From: Rhynchospora pubera
Taxonomy: Eukaryota; Streptophyta; Magnoliopsida; Poales; Cyperaceae
Assembly: GCA_028095005.1 (NCBI GenBank)
Contig: CM051463.1
Span: forward strand, 8,671,052 to 8,735,051
DNA length: 64,000 nucleotides
Direction of reading: 5' to 3'
Every line of letters starts with the position of its first letter. The first letter of the stretch is position 1. Below the pieces are notes generated by a model. It searched no databases, was not told the DNA's origin, and worked only from the letters and a program-made list of their open reading frames with translations. Shown one piece after another: positions 22,613 through 34,532 of the stretch. The position numbers and the translations under genes are program-made.

Positions 22613-23084
22613 ACCTCAACAGGGCGTTGCTTTCCCCACGCCACTGATTTGTAATACACGACAAATTTATCTATGAAGACTAAAATACCTTTTTTCTATT
22701 ACGCGATAACCTGCTGAGAAAATTTCCGAATATTTTCTTTCTTCTTTTTGGCGCAAATGAAATATTAATTTTGGCGAGACTCGCGAAGGAGTCTCTTACC
22801 ACGCATTACGCCACCATAAAAATATAAATAAAATCCTATCGTTCAAAAGTATAAACTCATATAGCAGCAAAAAATTGATAAGAATCTCAATTAGTGAAAA
22901 TTTGAGCAACACTACATTCTCTCCATCATCATGTAACAAAAAATATATTTTTTTCTTAGTATTAGCTATTAGAATGGAGGAAATTTGAAGGTTTCAACCT
23001 TATATTAATTACAATTAAAAAAATACAATGCAACATTCATTGTGTGGCTAAATTTTCATACAAAACAGATCATATTGCTCAATG
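22613..23084. other. Intergenic, no gene seen
   Basis: AT-rich sequence with a short palindrome gactcgcgaaggagtc near 22,777. Nothing else recognised. Confidence 0.5.
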
Positions 23085-24073
23085 CAGTGGCGAAGCTAGG
23101 ATTTCATGTCAGCAGGGTCCGTAAAATTTTTTTTGCTAAAAATATATGTATGATGTAACGTCTAATATAGACATAATATAATAATAATTCTTAAGGGTAT
23201 GTTTGGATACCAATGCGAACACACTGTTCGGGAATAAAGATTGTTCGTGAGAACCAAACAAAAGGTGAACTACACGAACATGGGATAAAAGATCCAATTC
23301 GTAATCCCATCTATTTTCACGAACTCACGAACAGATTGGGAGCGAACTAGTAGTTCGCCAAGCACTAGTTCCTCCCTAGTTCGTCATTTTGCCAAACACA
23401 CCCTAAATAAACAACTCTAAAATAATGTTAGATAAAAAAGTCACGAGAAATCAAATATATATTATAATAACAATAGGAAATTTAAAATAATATATTTATT
23501 ATACAAGATAATGATTCAAAAGTCAAGACAAAAAAAATACAACAATTTCCTATGAATTTTTATTTTTTTCTCATAATTTTGCATAATAAGTTTTATAGAG
23601 ATCTCATTGAGCACTTATTTTTTTATTTTTAGTGATAGTTTTTATATAATATCCGAGTTGTATTTTTTATCCTTTGTAGTAGGTTTTATTTATATGTTCT
23701 AAAGTTCACAAAATATTATATAGATGAATCACGTAATGCGAGAGATTCGCGCTAGTATATATATGCTACAAATAATTTTTCATCTAAATATTTCATAATA
23801 TTTTAAGTTTTGTCTTAATAAGATTCATTAGGTAGGAGGGAAGAAGACGATTAGCTAGAAACAAACACTATCGAGGTCCCTATGCGATATTTTAGGTGTC
23901 ATTATGCAATTCAAATCAAACACGAAATGTCCAGCTGGGTTCTTCAAATTTTTGAAATGGATCCCTAACTTCTTGTGTATTTTTCTTTAATTATAAACAA
24001 ATGTAATATTAAGTAAAAAAAAAATTTGAGGTGGGTCCATGGACCCACCAAAATTAATGTAGCTTCGCCCCTG
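23085..24073. mobile_element. hAT non-autonomous element, 989 bp
   Basis: Ends cagtggcgaagcta and, inverted, caggggcgaagcta, with a perfect 8-bp duplication gctcaatg at 23,077-23,084 and 24,074-24,081. The end sequence is of a type common among plant hAT elements. No transposase frame is present. Confidence 0.9.
23195..23403. mobile_element. Tourist-like MITE, 209 bp, nested in the hAT element
   Basis: Ends gggtatgtttgg and, inverted, gggtgtgtttgg are flanked by the 3-bp duplication taa (23,192-23,194 and 23,404-23,406), as for PIF/Harbinger-derived Tourist elements. The interior repeats cgaac/gttcg motifs. Confidence 0.85.
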
Positions 24074-24081
24074 GCTCAATG

Positions 24082-24563
24082 CCACTAGCCCACTACCATG
24101 TTTTAATTTATAAGAGACTTCTATCCAAATGTGACCTTCCAGCTTGGATTCTAATATTATCTGTCAAAAAAAAAAGAGCAAATTTAAAATGACAATTATC
24201 ACATTACATTATTAGCTAATACATGTAGTCAGATACTAAAAATCCAAACAGAAAGTTAGAGTGAATCAAAATATACCTTCAACAACTTTACTATAGTTAT
24301 TGAAAGGCTCTTTCAATCCCTATTTATCAGTTCCATATGAAAGACCTACAAAATGATAATAAAAGAAAAATCAAACAGTTAATCAACTCCACTCAAATGT
24401 ACCATCTACTAAGAAAAATCAGAAAGGACAATTTACAAATAGCTTCTTAGCTGTTCTTCAAAAATAACACCGATTATTTAATTAATTTATAAAACAGTAC
24501 CAATGACAACTAACTATATTTATATTAAATCAGAAAGGACAATGTACCATCTTCTTTTTCAAA
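24082..24563. other. Intergenic, no gene seen
   Basis: AT-rich sequence between the hAT element and the large inverted repeat; nothing recognised. Confidence 0.5.
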
Positions 24564-25412
24564 ATTATTGTTCTAAAAAATTATATTTAAATTGATTTTA
24601 TATTAAAATTTAAATTATAACCATACTTTATTTTTTAACATATTATAACAATTTTTTAATACAATTTATTTTTACAATATATTCAAACAATAAAAAAATA
24701 AGCTAGCAAAAATAATAAAACCATTAATTAATCATTAACAAAAATATTCTGGCAATTTTATACTAATATATAAATTGAGAATTTATAGAATAGTCAAATA
24801 AACTGCAATAATATTTTTTTCTTCATTTTAATATTTTAAAAATTTTTAATAAATTATTATAGATAATAAAAAAAAAATTTGACACTGCGCATCAACATGA
24901 CATGACACGATTGACACAATTGTATATTGTTGTTCTAAGTGGTGAGAAGAGGCGACATGCCACGCATTCTGACATGATACAACTGACATGATCGTGTATT
25001 GTCGTGCAGAGTGGTGAGAAAAGACAACACGACACACATTCTGATACAACACAACTAACACGATCGTGCCGTGTCGTGTTGACGCGTCGTGTCTGAAACT
25101 TTTCTTTATTTTTTATAATAATTTATTAAAAACTGTTAAAATATTAAAATTAAGAAAAAAATATTGTTGTAGTTTATTTGACTTTCCTAAAATTTCTCAG
25201 TATATATATCAGTACAAAATTACCAGAATATTTTTGTTAAAAGATTAATTGATGGTTTTAATTTTTTTTGCCAGCTCATTTTTTTATTGTTTTAACAGAT
25301 TAAAAAATAAAATATTTTCAAAAAGTAAATATACGTTAAAAAAGAAAGTACAGTTATAATTTGAATTTTAATATAAAATCGATTTAAATAATTTTTTAGA
25401 AAAAAATTTAAA
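24564..25412. repeat. Large inverted repeat (fold-back), arms about 390 bp
   Basis: The left arm (24,564-24,960) and right arm (about 25,010-25,412) are inverted copies. Shared blocks include gtcaaataaact with aatatttttttctt, and aacaaaaatattctgg. The centre is rich in cacgac/gtcgtg motifs, ending gtgccgtgtcgtgtt. A further block of the same motifs (gacatgacacgat three times) lies at about 25,441-25,625. No target duplication found; probably a fold-back DNA transposon. Confidence 0.75.
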
Positions 25413-25440
25413 AAAAACATGTTTATGATGCTATTTTTGG

Positions 25441-25625
25441 TAATATTAAAATATAAATTTGTGTTGTCGTGTCATGTTAGTTCGTGTTGCATGTTAGTAG
25501 TGTCATGTCAAATCGTATTAATTTTTCAAGATTACCAACGCAACACGATTATGACATGACACGATACAATGCAACACGATTATGACATGACACGATACCA
25601 CGATCGTGCCGTGCGAATTTCGTAC
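25441..25625. repeat. Degenerate cacga-motif repeats
   Basis: The motif atgacatgacacgat recurs with caacacgatt spacers, ending ccacgatcgtgccgtgcg. The same motif fills the centre of the fold-back just to the left, so this may be the end of the same or a second element. Confidence 0.6.
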
Positions 25626-25886
25626 TAAACATGCCTTGATCATTCATGGAAACAAAATTTTCAATAATTAACCTTAAACTGCTTGTAATTAAAAATTTAA
25701 AAAGCTTCTAAAAATCACCTTGCTTGCGAGTCTAACTAATAGCAAACATCTTACTACGTACTGGAGGATGAAATATAATTTTTAACACACTCAGCGCAAT
25801 CTCATAGTCCAAAGGTCCAACCTATAGGAATATATTGACAAGCGAGATATCGAAACAGAGAAACGATTTAATATATTATAAAGACA

Positions 25887-26788
25887 TTCAGTAAAGGAAT
25901 AATTCACATTTATGCAAAAAGAATCAAAATCCAACTAGTTTTTATTATATTAAAATATATGCTTTCTCAGGAAACCAACTACCATACTCGGCAGCAGTAC
26001 AAGTGGAGACCAACCGGGAATTGCTTCCTCACTCCTTGTTTCGGAGATACACTCTAGAATCTATATTAATGACCAAAATACTCTCAAATTTCTTGATCAT
26101 ATTTTTGCAGATGCAAATAAATCAAAAGTATTTTGATCATTATTCAAAAAAATTGGAGTGTATCTCCAATTGAGGGAGTGAGGAAAGCAATTCCCTGACC
26201 AACCCTCATCGCTGTTTTACGACATGTGCTTTAAGGCTGGTTGCGGTTCTACACACTGTTCTAACACTTGAGACTTTGCAAATTGCAATGTCCATATGTT
26301 CTACCATCCTTCTTTAGTATTACTGGTTGTTTCCACACTTTTAATATGCTTGAGAAGTATTTGTTGAAATGCCCAAGAGAATGTTGGAATTTTGTTCACC
26401 TTTTAAGTTTTAACTTTTTTTTTTTTTTTGAGAGAATTTTAAGTTTTAACTAACCTTTTCATGTGAATCCACTAATTTGACATGTTATATTTCCAATTCC
26501 AGACTCTGAAGTCTTGTTACTTGGACATGTTACAATTTGTAAATATGAATTGTCATGAAATATTCGTATAAATTTTGACTCGACTACCGACTACGCATAA
26601 TAATATGTAAATATTGTTATATTAGTTATAAACTTACAAGGCTACTGTGAATCCTGAATTTCTGATGAAATATGGAACTTGTAATCTCATAGTTTCAGTA
26701 AAGAAGTTATATTATACTTTTATTAGATGAGCATTTTCAGACTGTTTTTTTTTTTTTTGGAGCAGGAATAATGACTCGTTTTTGTTAA
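25887..26788. repeat. 0.9-kb segmental duplication, copy B
   Basis: Direct repeat of 19,029-19,915. Differences include about 40 extra bases with a poly-T run near 26,405-26,450 that repeats ttttaagttttaac, and a single tctgaag unit instead of five. The duplicate lies upstream of F-box copy 2, as copy A lies downstream of F-box copy 1. Confidence 0.85.
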
Positions 26789-26830
26789 GGAATATGACGA
26801 CTCTATTCACTTTACTGCCGTAAACTCCCC

Positions 26831-27033
26831 GGAGAGTATTCTCTGGTTGGTTTAATACAACCATCCAGTGGACGTCTTTTGATCCGAGCCATTCAATTTA
26901 ATTTTAACAGTTAGATTTTTTTTAAACCTATCAATTCTGATATTATGCACGGAGCATCTATAACCGTTGAAATTAAATCAAACGGCTGAGATCAAAAACG
27001 TCCTGTGGATGGCCATCTAAAGAATACAGTTAC
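26831..27033. mobile_element. Mutator-like MITE, same family as 21.4 kb
   Basis: It matches the 21,412-21,613 element through most of its length (ggagagtattctctgg at the left, ggatggccatctaaagaat at the right). C-rich flanks prevent a clear call of the target duplication. Confidence 0.75.
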
Positions 27034-27047
27034 CCCCACCCCGCCCC

Positions 27048-27474
27048 GGGAACCGCATCCTCAGCAGTCCGAAAAAGGACTGCTCCAAGCAGTCCTTTTC
27101 ATTTTTTTTTTAATTTTTAAAAATTATAAAACTCAAATGGAGAATCCAAACCGTTGATCTTGTTAAGTTTTATCAGCGATGCATTTTCATATAAGTTTTA
27201 TAAAATTTGAAGTTTATTTGATACTTCATTAAGTGACCAAATTATGAACGGATTAGAATTAATTAAGCCAGGTTCGTTCATTTATTGACCACTTGATCTA
27301 GTATCAAATTAACTTCAAATTTTATAAAACTTATATAGAAACGCATCGCCGATAAAACTTAACAAGATCAACAGTTTGAATTTTCTATTTGAGTTTTACA
27401 ATTTTTAAAAATTAAAGAAAATAAAAAAGACTGCTTGGAGCAGTCCTTTTTATGGCTGTAGAGGATTCGGTTCC
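27048..27474. mobile_element. Palindromic MITE, about 427 bp
   Basis: Ends gggaaccgcatcctcagcag and, inverted, ggaaccgaatcctctacagc. Inner arms mirror each other (ggactgctccaagcagtcc; aacaagatcaac). Flanks can be read as a ccccgcccc duplication, but the region is so C-rich that this is weak. Related to 21,634-22,612 without the hAT insertion. Confidence 0.75.
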
Positions 27475-27639
27475 CCCCGCCCCGCCCCGCCCCACCCGGG
27501 CCACCCCCATCTTCTGTGAAAATATGCCTTTTGTTGTTGGCCATTTGTGCAATTATTTAATGGTCCAAGCTCTCTGTGAAATTTGCGAGTGGAATTAAGG
27601 CCTTGTTGAAAATTGTCCCCAAAAAAAATAAATAAACAT

Positions 27640-28211
27640 TCGGTCCCTCTCCTCTGCGAATAAATTGAAGTAAGGTTTTGCGCCTTCCACCAAACCCTAG
27701 TTTCCGTTCCGCCCTTTCTCGGTGGGAAAGAGTAATCTTGCTCTCACCTTCACTCTGGGTTTAAAGTAAAGTGTTCTCTCTTTATCTATCTAATTTGTTA
27801 CTATTTGTAGAGCATGAATGAATTTATTTGTTATTTTTATTATTCATGTTGGGGATTTGGGAAATCCAAACAATCTCTAATTTTCTTGGACTGATTACAT
27901 ATTGTTGCACTTCTCTTTAAAATAGTTCCTTGTAGAGAGTATTAATGGTGAACTTTTCAACTTACTAATAAGAATTCTGTAATTTGGCTGAAGAGGCTAG
28001 TTGTCATGTTGGTACTTGACATGATTCTTATTACTTCAATTTTAGGGTTAAATAATAATATTTGGTTCCAAAACTATGGAATGTTTGTTAAGGATACTGC
28101 TTGATTCTCTTTCCATATGCTGTGCTATATAATAAGGTTTCTTTAGTTGTTTTCGGCGTCTTTGCAGCAGTTAACCAATATGTCATTGCAGGTTAAAAGA
28201 GAGTCCATAAA
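27640..28211 (+). promoter_or_regulatory. Upstream and leader-intron region of F-box copy 2
   Basis: It shares caaaccctagttt, ggtgggaaagagtaatcttg and ctctgggttta with copy 3 at 30,690-30,800. A leader exon probably ends near gggtttaaag (about 27,767) and the acceptor is cattgcag at about 28,192. No clear TATA box. Confidence 0.55.
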
Positions 28212-29979
28212 ATGGTTCGTCGTCAGCACCAAAAAAGGATCCATTATTTTGAATTAAACTCAGATTTACTAAGCAACATGCCCTCAGAGATAATTACAAA
28301 TATTTTAGTCAAACTGCCAATTAATGAGGCAGTCAGAACTAGCATCCTTTCCCGAAAATGGAAGTACTTCTGGGCCTCGATACCTGATTTGGTGTTTAGA
28401 GGAGTGATCCCAGAGTCAACAGTAGATAAGGTGTTACTGGCACACCAGGGTCCAATTCTGAAATTTGACCTAGACTGTCCGCATGCACATAAGAAGGCAA
28501 TCAACAGATGGCTGCTCGTTTTGTCCCAAAATGACCTGAAGGACCTTTCTCTCTGTTTTGATAGCCCTACACGTTGCAAGGTTCCCCTGAGCCTTTTCTC
28601 ATGTCACAAATTGGAACATCTGGAACTTTACGATTGCTCAATATATGCACCTCAGTGTTTCCAAGGCCTCAAGTTTCTCCAAACCCTAAAGCTAAATTCT
28701 TGTGATTTGGTAGGGATTACCATAGAGAAGTTTGTTTTGGGCTGTCCATTGCTTGAGACCTTGGAACTGTCTCACTTTGTTGAGCATGGCTGTCTCGCAA
28801 TCCGTGCACCTAACCTCAAACGACTATATTTTTTTGGAACATTTACTGATTTATTGTTGGAAACACCAAAATTAATTTCTGCTAGCATCTTTCTCAGTAA
28901 CATGCCCCATGGTTACCTCGATTCCGTCCTAGCAAATGATGGATGTAAAAGCAAACTTTTGCGCACCATTAGTGCACTTTCTAATATTGAAGAACTGAAC
29001 ATAGGCTCAGAGCTTTGTGAGGTAAGAGCCTACTTGTTAGAAACTGTTCCTTTCAAATACTGCCCCTCTGCATGAAATCATGATTTATTCTGGAAACTAT
29101 AGAAAAAGAATGAACTAAGTTTCCGTACTGACACCATAACTAACTAGACAGTACCTTTCGAAGAAGCCAACATGGTGTTAGTCTTATTCAGTCACGGTTG
29201 CTTGATCCACACGTTGATGAACATTAGATAAACATGAGGGCATAATATTGCCCATTTCACAGCTAGATTTTGTTAGTCATGGTTGGCTTAATTTGAAGCA
29301 TGCAGAGATTTCAGTAGGAATGTACTGTCATTATGAAAGATCACTTTATATAGTTGAAATAACTGAATTAGGTTTGATTGGTCAACTAGTGACAACTCAA
29401 TCAATTTAATTACCATTTTGCAGGATATTTTTTTGCATTTCTTTCTTCTTGTATATTTTTAGTTAAGAAAAGTCCAATAACTCATTTCACCATGCATAAA
29501 CTGATTGACCTCATCTGATGATTTCAAATTTGGCACTTGTTTTTCAGTATTTGGCCTCAGGACCTATACCAGAGAAGCTTGCAGTAACATTCCACCACTT
29601 GAAAAAGCTTTTAATTCACCTAAATGGTGGAAGCAAGGAGGTTGATACTGCTCTTTGCATTTTCAGAAACGCCCCTAATTTGAAAAAACTCTGTTTAACA
29701 GTACCAAGTCAAATTATCTGGGAGGACGAGAGGATAACAAGCATATCCTTTCTTAAGCAACTGGAGGTAGTTGAGGTATGTGCCTTTGAAGATGATGTAT
29801 CCATGCTAGCATTTGCTAAGTTTATTCTAGGTACTGCCCCTCAGCTACAAAAGTTGGTTATAGATAAAGATGACATCAACCAGTTAGATGATGGCATGGG
29901 ATTTGTGATGAAGCTAGCAAGCTTTCCAAGGCTGTCAAGTAAAGCTGTGATTGTATTCTATTGTAGTTCTGGATATTGA
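28212..29979 (+). CDS. F-box/LRR/FBD protein, copy 2 (intact)
   Basis: Probable SCF substrate receptor. Exon 1, 28,212-29,021, encodes an F-box (SNMPSEIITNILVKLPINEA...WKYFWA, residues about 17-55), then leucine-rich repeats with family signatures (VPLSLFSCHKLEHLEL, APQCFQGLKFLQTLKL, GCPLLETLEL, GCLAIRAPNLKRL, LLLETPKLISASIF). It ends phase 0 at a GTAAGA donor. Exon 2, 29,548-29,979, follows ttttcag and gives the FBD part (ASGPIPEKLAVTFHHL, IWEDERITSISFLKQLEVV, FILGTAPQLQKLVI). Together 413 residues, normal for the family. This is the only complete, unbroken FBD gene in the window. Copies 1 and 3 share the same intron position. Target protein unknown. Confidence 0.92.
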
Positions 29980-30359
29980 CTTTCATTTTGCTCCTTTTAT
30001 TGTTGGCAGCAAAAAGAATAATAAACTTGGTGGCATGGGGTTTTTTATGAGGTTAAGTTCTCTGTTGTATTTTGATTTCTGTTGGCAAGGGGTTTTTTTT
30101 TTTTTGTATCAGGTTTATTTGGTGGGGACTTGCTGCATATAACTTGATAGTTCGATAGGTTCTATATTTGTCCTTGATTTAACATCTTTAAATAATACAG
30201 GGCCTTAAATTGACCCCTTATAATCTCTATGGAAGTAGCATTTTTCTCTTGTTAATTACTTTACTGCAATATAATGACTCATTTTTAGGAAGTATTCTGC
30301 GTATATGGGATCTCGTGTAACAAAGTATTTTTTTTTTTAACTAAATACATGAGTAAAAG

Positions 30360-30518
30360 CCCGGTTGGCTGTTTGGATCATGTGGGAATACGTGGAATTT
30401 TCTATTCCTAAACATAAATTTATTATAAACAATTTAAATTTTTGACAAAATTACATTTTCTAATTATTTATGCTTAGGAATTAGAAATATTTCTTTTATT
30501 CCTAAGCTATCCAAACGC
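30360..30518. mobile_element. MITE with gtttgg-type ends
   Basis: The left end gctgtttggatcatg is mirrored by gctatccaaacgc on the right, with an AT-rich interior (attcctaaacataaattta against its inverse). Its right end is split by the insertion at 30,519-30,624, so it continues to about 30,640. Confidence 0.55.
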
Positions 30519-30624
30519 GGGCAAATATCCTCTGGATAATTTAATACAACCATTCAATGAACGTCTCTTAATCCGAACTGTCTGATTTAAAAAACATCCG
30601 GTGGATGGCCATCGATGCAGTTCC
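30519..30624. mobile_element. Deleted Mutator-like MITE, 106 bp, with 10-bp target duplication
   Basis: It is a shortened member of the 21.4-kb family (gggcaaatatcctctgg at the left, gatgcagttcc at the right), flanked by a perfect atccaaacgc at 30,509-30,518 and 30,625-30,634. The duplicated target is the end of the MITE at 30,360. Confidence 0.88.
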
Positions 30625-30649
30625 ATCCAAACGCCCCTTCGCCTAAAAA

Positions 30650-31215
30650 TATGAAGAAACATTAAATAAAAGAAAATGTTTTGCGCCTTCGACCAAACCC
30701 TAGTTTTCTTCCCGCCCTTTCTCTCGCTCTCTTGTCGCCTACTTTCGAAGAATCGAATCGGTGGGAAAGTGTAGTCTCGCTCTCGCCTTCACTCTGGGTT
30801 TAATTTAAGGTAAAGTGTTCTCTCTCTCTCTATCGATCTAATCTGTTTACTCTTTGTAGAAAATGAACTCATTGTTATTGTTTTTATCCTGTTTGGGATT
30901 TGGGCATCCCAAATAATCTTTAAATGTTCTTCGACTGATTACATATTGGTGCACTTCTGAGAGTATTAATGGGTCAGAAGTGTCAAGGGATTAGGTGCTT
31001 ATCCTCGACATGATTCTTGTTCCTTCTATTTTAGAGTTAATTAATATATTATTATATTTGGTTCCAAAAACTATGGAATGTTTGTTAATTAATATATTCT
31101 ATGTTTTATAGTAAGGTTTCTTTACTATGGAATGCTTGGGGTACCTCTGCACTCTCTGCAGCAATTAACCAATAAATCATTGCAGGTAGAGAACAAAATC
31201 AACTTAGCTCTTACA
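30650..31215 (+). promoter_or_regulatory. Upstream and leader-intron region of F-box copy 3
   Basis: Homologous to 27,660-28,211. A leader exon ends at aatttaag before gtaaagtg (about 30,810); the intron starts CT-rich and ends at cattgcag about 31,186. Confidence 0.55.
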
Positions 31216-33073
31216 ATGGATGGTGACCAGTCACAAAACAAAAGGACTGATTTTAAATTGAACCCAGATTTTCTAAGTAGTCTGCCCTCAGAGATACTTG
31301 CAAATATTTTAGTCAAACTTCCAATTAAAGAGGCGGTCAGAACTAGCATACTTTCCAGCAAATGGAAGTATTCATGGACCTTGATACCTGACTTGGTGTT
31401 TAAATGGGACATCGCAGAGTCTGAGCTAACAAGAATAGTAGATAAGGTGTTACTGGTGCACCAGGTCCGATTCTGAAATTTGTACTAAACAGTTGTCAGA
31501 ATGTACATTTGGTGGCAATTCACAGATGGCTGCTAGTTTTGTCGAAATTCGGGCTGAAGCATCTTCGTTTCAGTAATTCTGGTTTCTATTGCTTGGTTCC
31601 TTCGAGCCTATTCTCATGTCACAAACTAGAACATCTAGATATTTCACGTGGTGTTATAAATGCACCTCAGACCTCAGTGTTTCCAAGGCTTTAAGTTTCT
31701 ACGCTACCTAGATCTATGTGGTTATAAGTTACTGGGGATTACCATAGAGAAGATTGTTTCGGGCTGTCCATTGCTTGAGAGTCTGACATTGTCTGACTTT
31801 GTGGAGCATGGTTGCCTTGTAATCCGTGCCCCTAACCTCGTACAACTGCATCTTGAGGGAACATTTACCAACTTACTATTGGAAACACCAAAATTAATTT
31901 CTTTATGCATCTTCCTCTTTGAATTGCCTCATCATGGTCTGGATTTTGGTCCCACAGATGATGGATGTAAAAGTAAATTTCTGTGCACCATCAGTGCACT
32001 TCCTCGTATTGAAGAACTGAAGATTGGCGCTTTATTTTGTGAGGTAAGAGCCTACTTCTTTGAAAGCATTTCTTTCAAGTATCAATTACTGCCCTTCTGC
32101 ATGAAATCATGGTTTAAAGCAGAAAGAATTCTGGAAAATGTAGAAAAATTAATTAACTAAGCTTTCTAAGTCACCACCAACTTGTGTTCTGCCTAAGCAG
32201 TACCTTTACAAGAAGCCAACATGGCTTGAGTAATACTTGGACACAATTACTTGATTATTTCATTGATTAATGTTAGATGAACATGATGGAATATTATACG
32301 GTCTATTTCACAACTAGATCGTGTGAGTCATGATTGGACTTAATTTGAAATATGGAAAACAATTTCAGGTGCTGGACTAAGTTGGAATTCTGGTGTAATA
32401 TAATTCCAATATGAAAGATCATTTGACTGAATTATTTTTGGTCAACGAACAACAATTCAGTTAATTTCATTACCATTTAATAGAAACTTCTTGTCTTGCT
32501 TTATTTTTTTAAATATTTAGTTAAGAACATTACAAAAATTCATTTTTACCGTGCATAAACTGATTGATAATGTAAGTGTCTTGTGATATAGCCTTTAGTC
32601 TGATGATTTAAATTTTGCACTTGTTTCAGTATTTGGCATCAGGGTCTATACCAAAGAAGCTTCCAGTAACATTTCACCACTTGAAAAAGATTTTAGTTTA
32701 CCTAGATGGTACAAGCAAGGAGGTTGATGCAGTTGATGCTGCTCTTTGCATCTTCAGAAATGCCCCAAATTTGAAGAAGCTCTGTTTAACGGTTCCAAGT
32801 CAAGTTATCTGGGAGGAGCAGAGGATAACAAGCTTTCCCTTCCTTGAGCAACTGGAGGTAGTTAAGGTACTTGGCTTTGAAAATGTTGTGTCCATGCTTG
32901 GTTTTGCTAAGTTCATTCTAAGTACTGCTCCTCAGCTACGGAAGTTGGTGATACATAAAGATAATATCAACGAGTTAGATGATGGCATGGGGTTTCTGAT
33001 GAAGCTAGCAAGCCTTACGAGGCTGTCAAGTAAAGCTGCGATCGTATTTTCTTCAAGTTCCAGATTATATTGA
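31216..33073 (+). pseudogene. F-box/LRR/FBD gene, copy 3 (two frameshifts)
   Basis: ATG 31,216 opens an F-box (SSLPSEILANILVKLPIKEA...WKYSW). At 31,463-31,466 one G is missing relative to copy 2 (caggtccga for cagggtcca), giving a stop at 31,474-31,476. At 31,664-31,677 the 7-mer acctcag is duplicated. The two changes sum to +6, so the frame downstream is again that of the start codon, but the part between them is out of frame. Exon 1 continues (CPLLESLTL, GCLVIRAPNLVQL, LLLETPKLIS) to a GTAAGA donor after 32,043. Exon 2, 32,630-33,073, gives the FBD end (ASGSIPKKLPVTFHHL, TAPQLRKLVI). The 87-residue F-box peptide before the stop is the most that could be made. Confidence 0.87.
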
Positions 33074-34516
33074 CGTTCACTGTGCTGCTGCTTTTTTCCC
33101 GAAAATACTTTTATTTGTTCTTGACAGCATAAAGAATGGGAACTTGTTTCATGGGGTTCTTTTTTGTTTCATGTTTTGTTGGTGGCAACTTGTTGCATAT
33201 AACTTGCTTAGCTCAATAGGTTTTATATTTGTCCTAATTTTAACTTAAATTGACCATTTATAATTTGTTAAATTCTAGGCCTGAGGCTGATTTATTCTAA
33301 AATGGAATGAGGTCCTAGAGGCAAAGTCAGCCGCATATATCTTGTCTGGTTAAATTTTCCATGACACATGTTGTTTGAAGGAAACTTTGTTTCAAAGCAA
33401 AACGACAAGTTTGATGAAGAATATGGTAGGGCTCTATTATACTTAGCAAAAAAAATGCGTCGTATAATCAGGAACTCAAAACCAACAGAAATGCATCACC
33501 AACAGCAGCTGTATTCCTAATTGATAGGTGTCTACTGTACTAAATTTTTATGGTCAACGCCTCTCAAGCATAAGGAGAACCTTTTTCCCTCTTAGATTTA
33601 TTATCAAAAAATTAACTGAACTACAGAACTGGAATTTAATAATTATAACTGAACCCACAAGCCACTCAAACAGATTCTTCCCTAATTTTAAAATCCAACC
33701 ATAATGCATAGCATCCACTTCAACATCTTAACGATGTCTGACTTGGGAACAAAAGGTATAATACAGCACAGATTCTTCGGGCCAATTATAAGTCCATTAA
33801 AAAAGCAGGTAAAATAAACTGACGATTTCACAAACAAAAAAAAACATAATATGCAAACTCTTTGCCCCAAAACGATTTGGTGGTCCTGGTCCATGATTGC
33901 TGTGCAATGCAGTGCAATATGATCCAGTTGCTAATCTGGTCAGCATCAAGGCCAGTGAAGATGTCGAGAGTACTATTTACGGACAATGAGAGCCAACTGA
34001 TTTTGGCACTGAATATGTTGGTCCTTCTCATGCTAAATTAACTGTTCAATTGATGACACAATGAGATAGGTAGAATGAAGTGTCTAGTTCAGGATGTTTG
34101 TATGTGCTGCTGAGATCAAGCGCTCCTAGATCATGCAATCGATTATTTATTTATTTATTGAAGAAAGGTTAATCATTAGCACTCATGAACGGTTGTGATC
34201 GAAGCCCGATTCAAAAATTGGACCTCATGGCATAATTTCCCTTATTATTTATTTTTTTTTGGGTCTTCTTCAATTGGTGCAAACATGTTTCATTTCAATT
34301 ATAAGGGTTCAAAAAGAACAAGATAATAAATTAATTATATTACAAATCCCATGCCTTGTCTGATAAGATGAATAATGGATTCCGAAGTGAATTAACAATG
34401 AAGTTGTCTTGTAAAAAGTAGGGTTTTTCTATGCAAATTTGGTGGAAGCAAACACATTTTATCTTTCACAAGAAGGTAGCCACATTTCCATCATCCAAGC
34501 AAACATGAATCTCTTA
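33074..34516. other. Intergenic, no gene seen
   Basis: Downstream of copy 3. The short open frames at 33,688-34,031 have no recognisable features. Nothing else identified. Confidence 0.5.
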
Positions 34517-34532
34517 GCAGTATGATAATATT

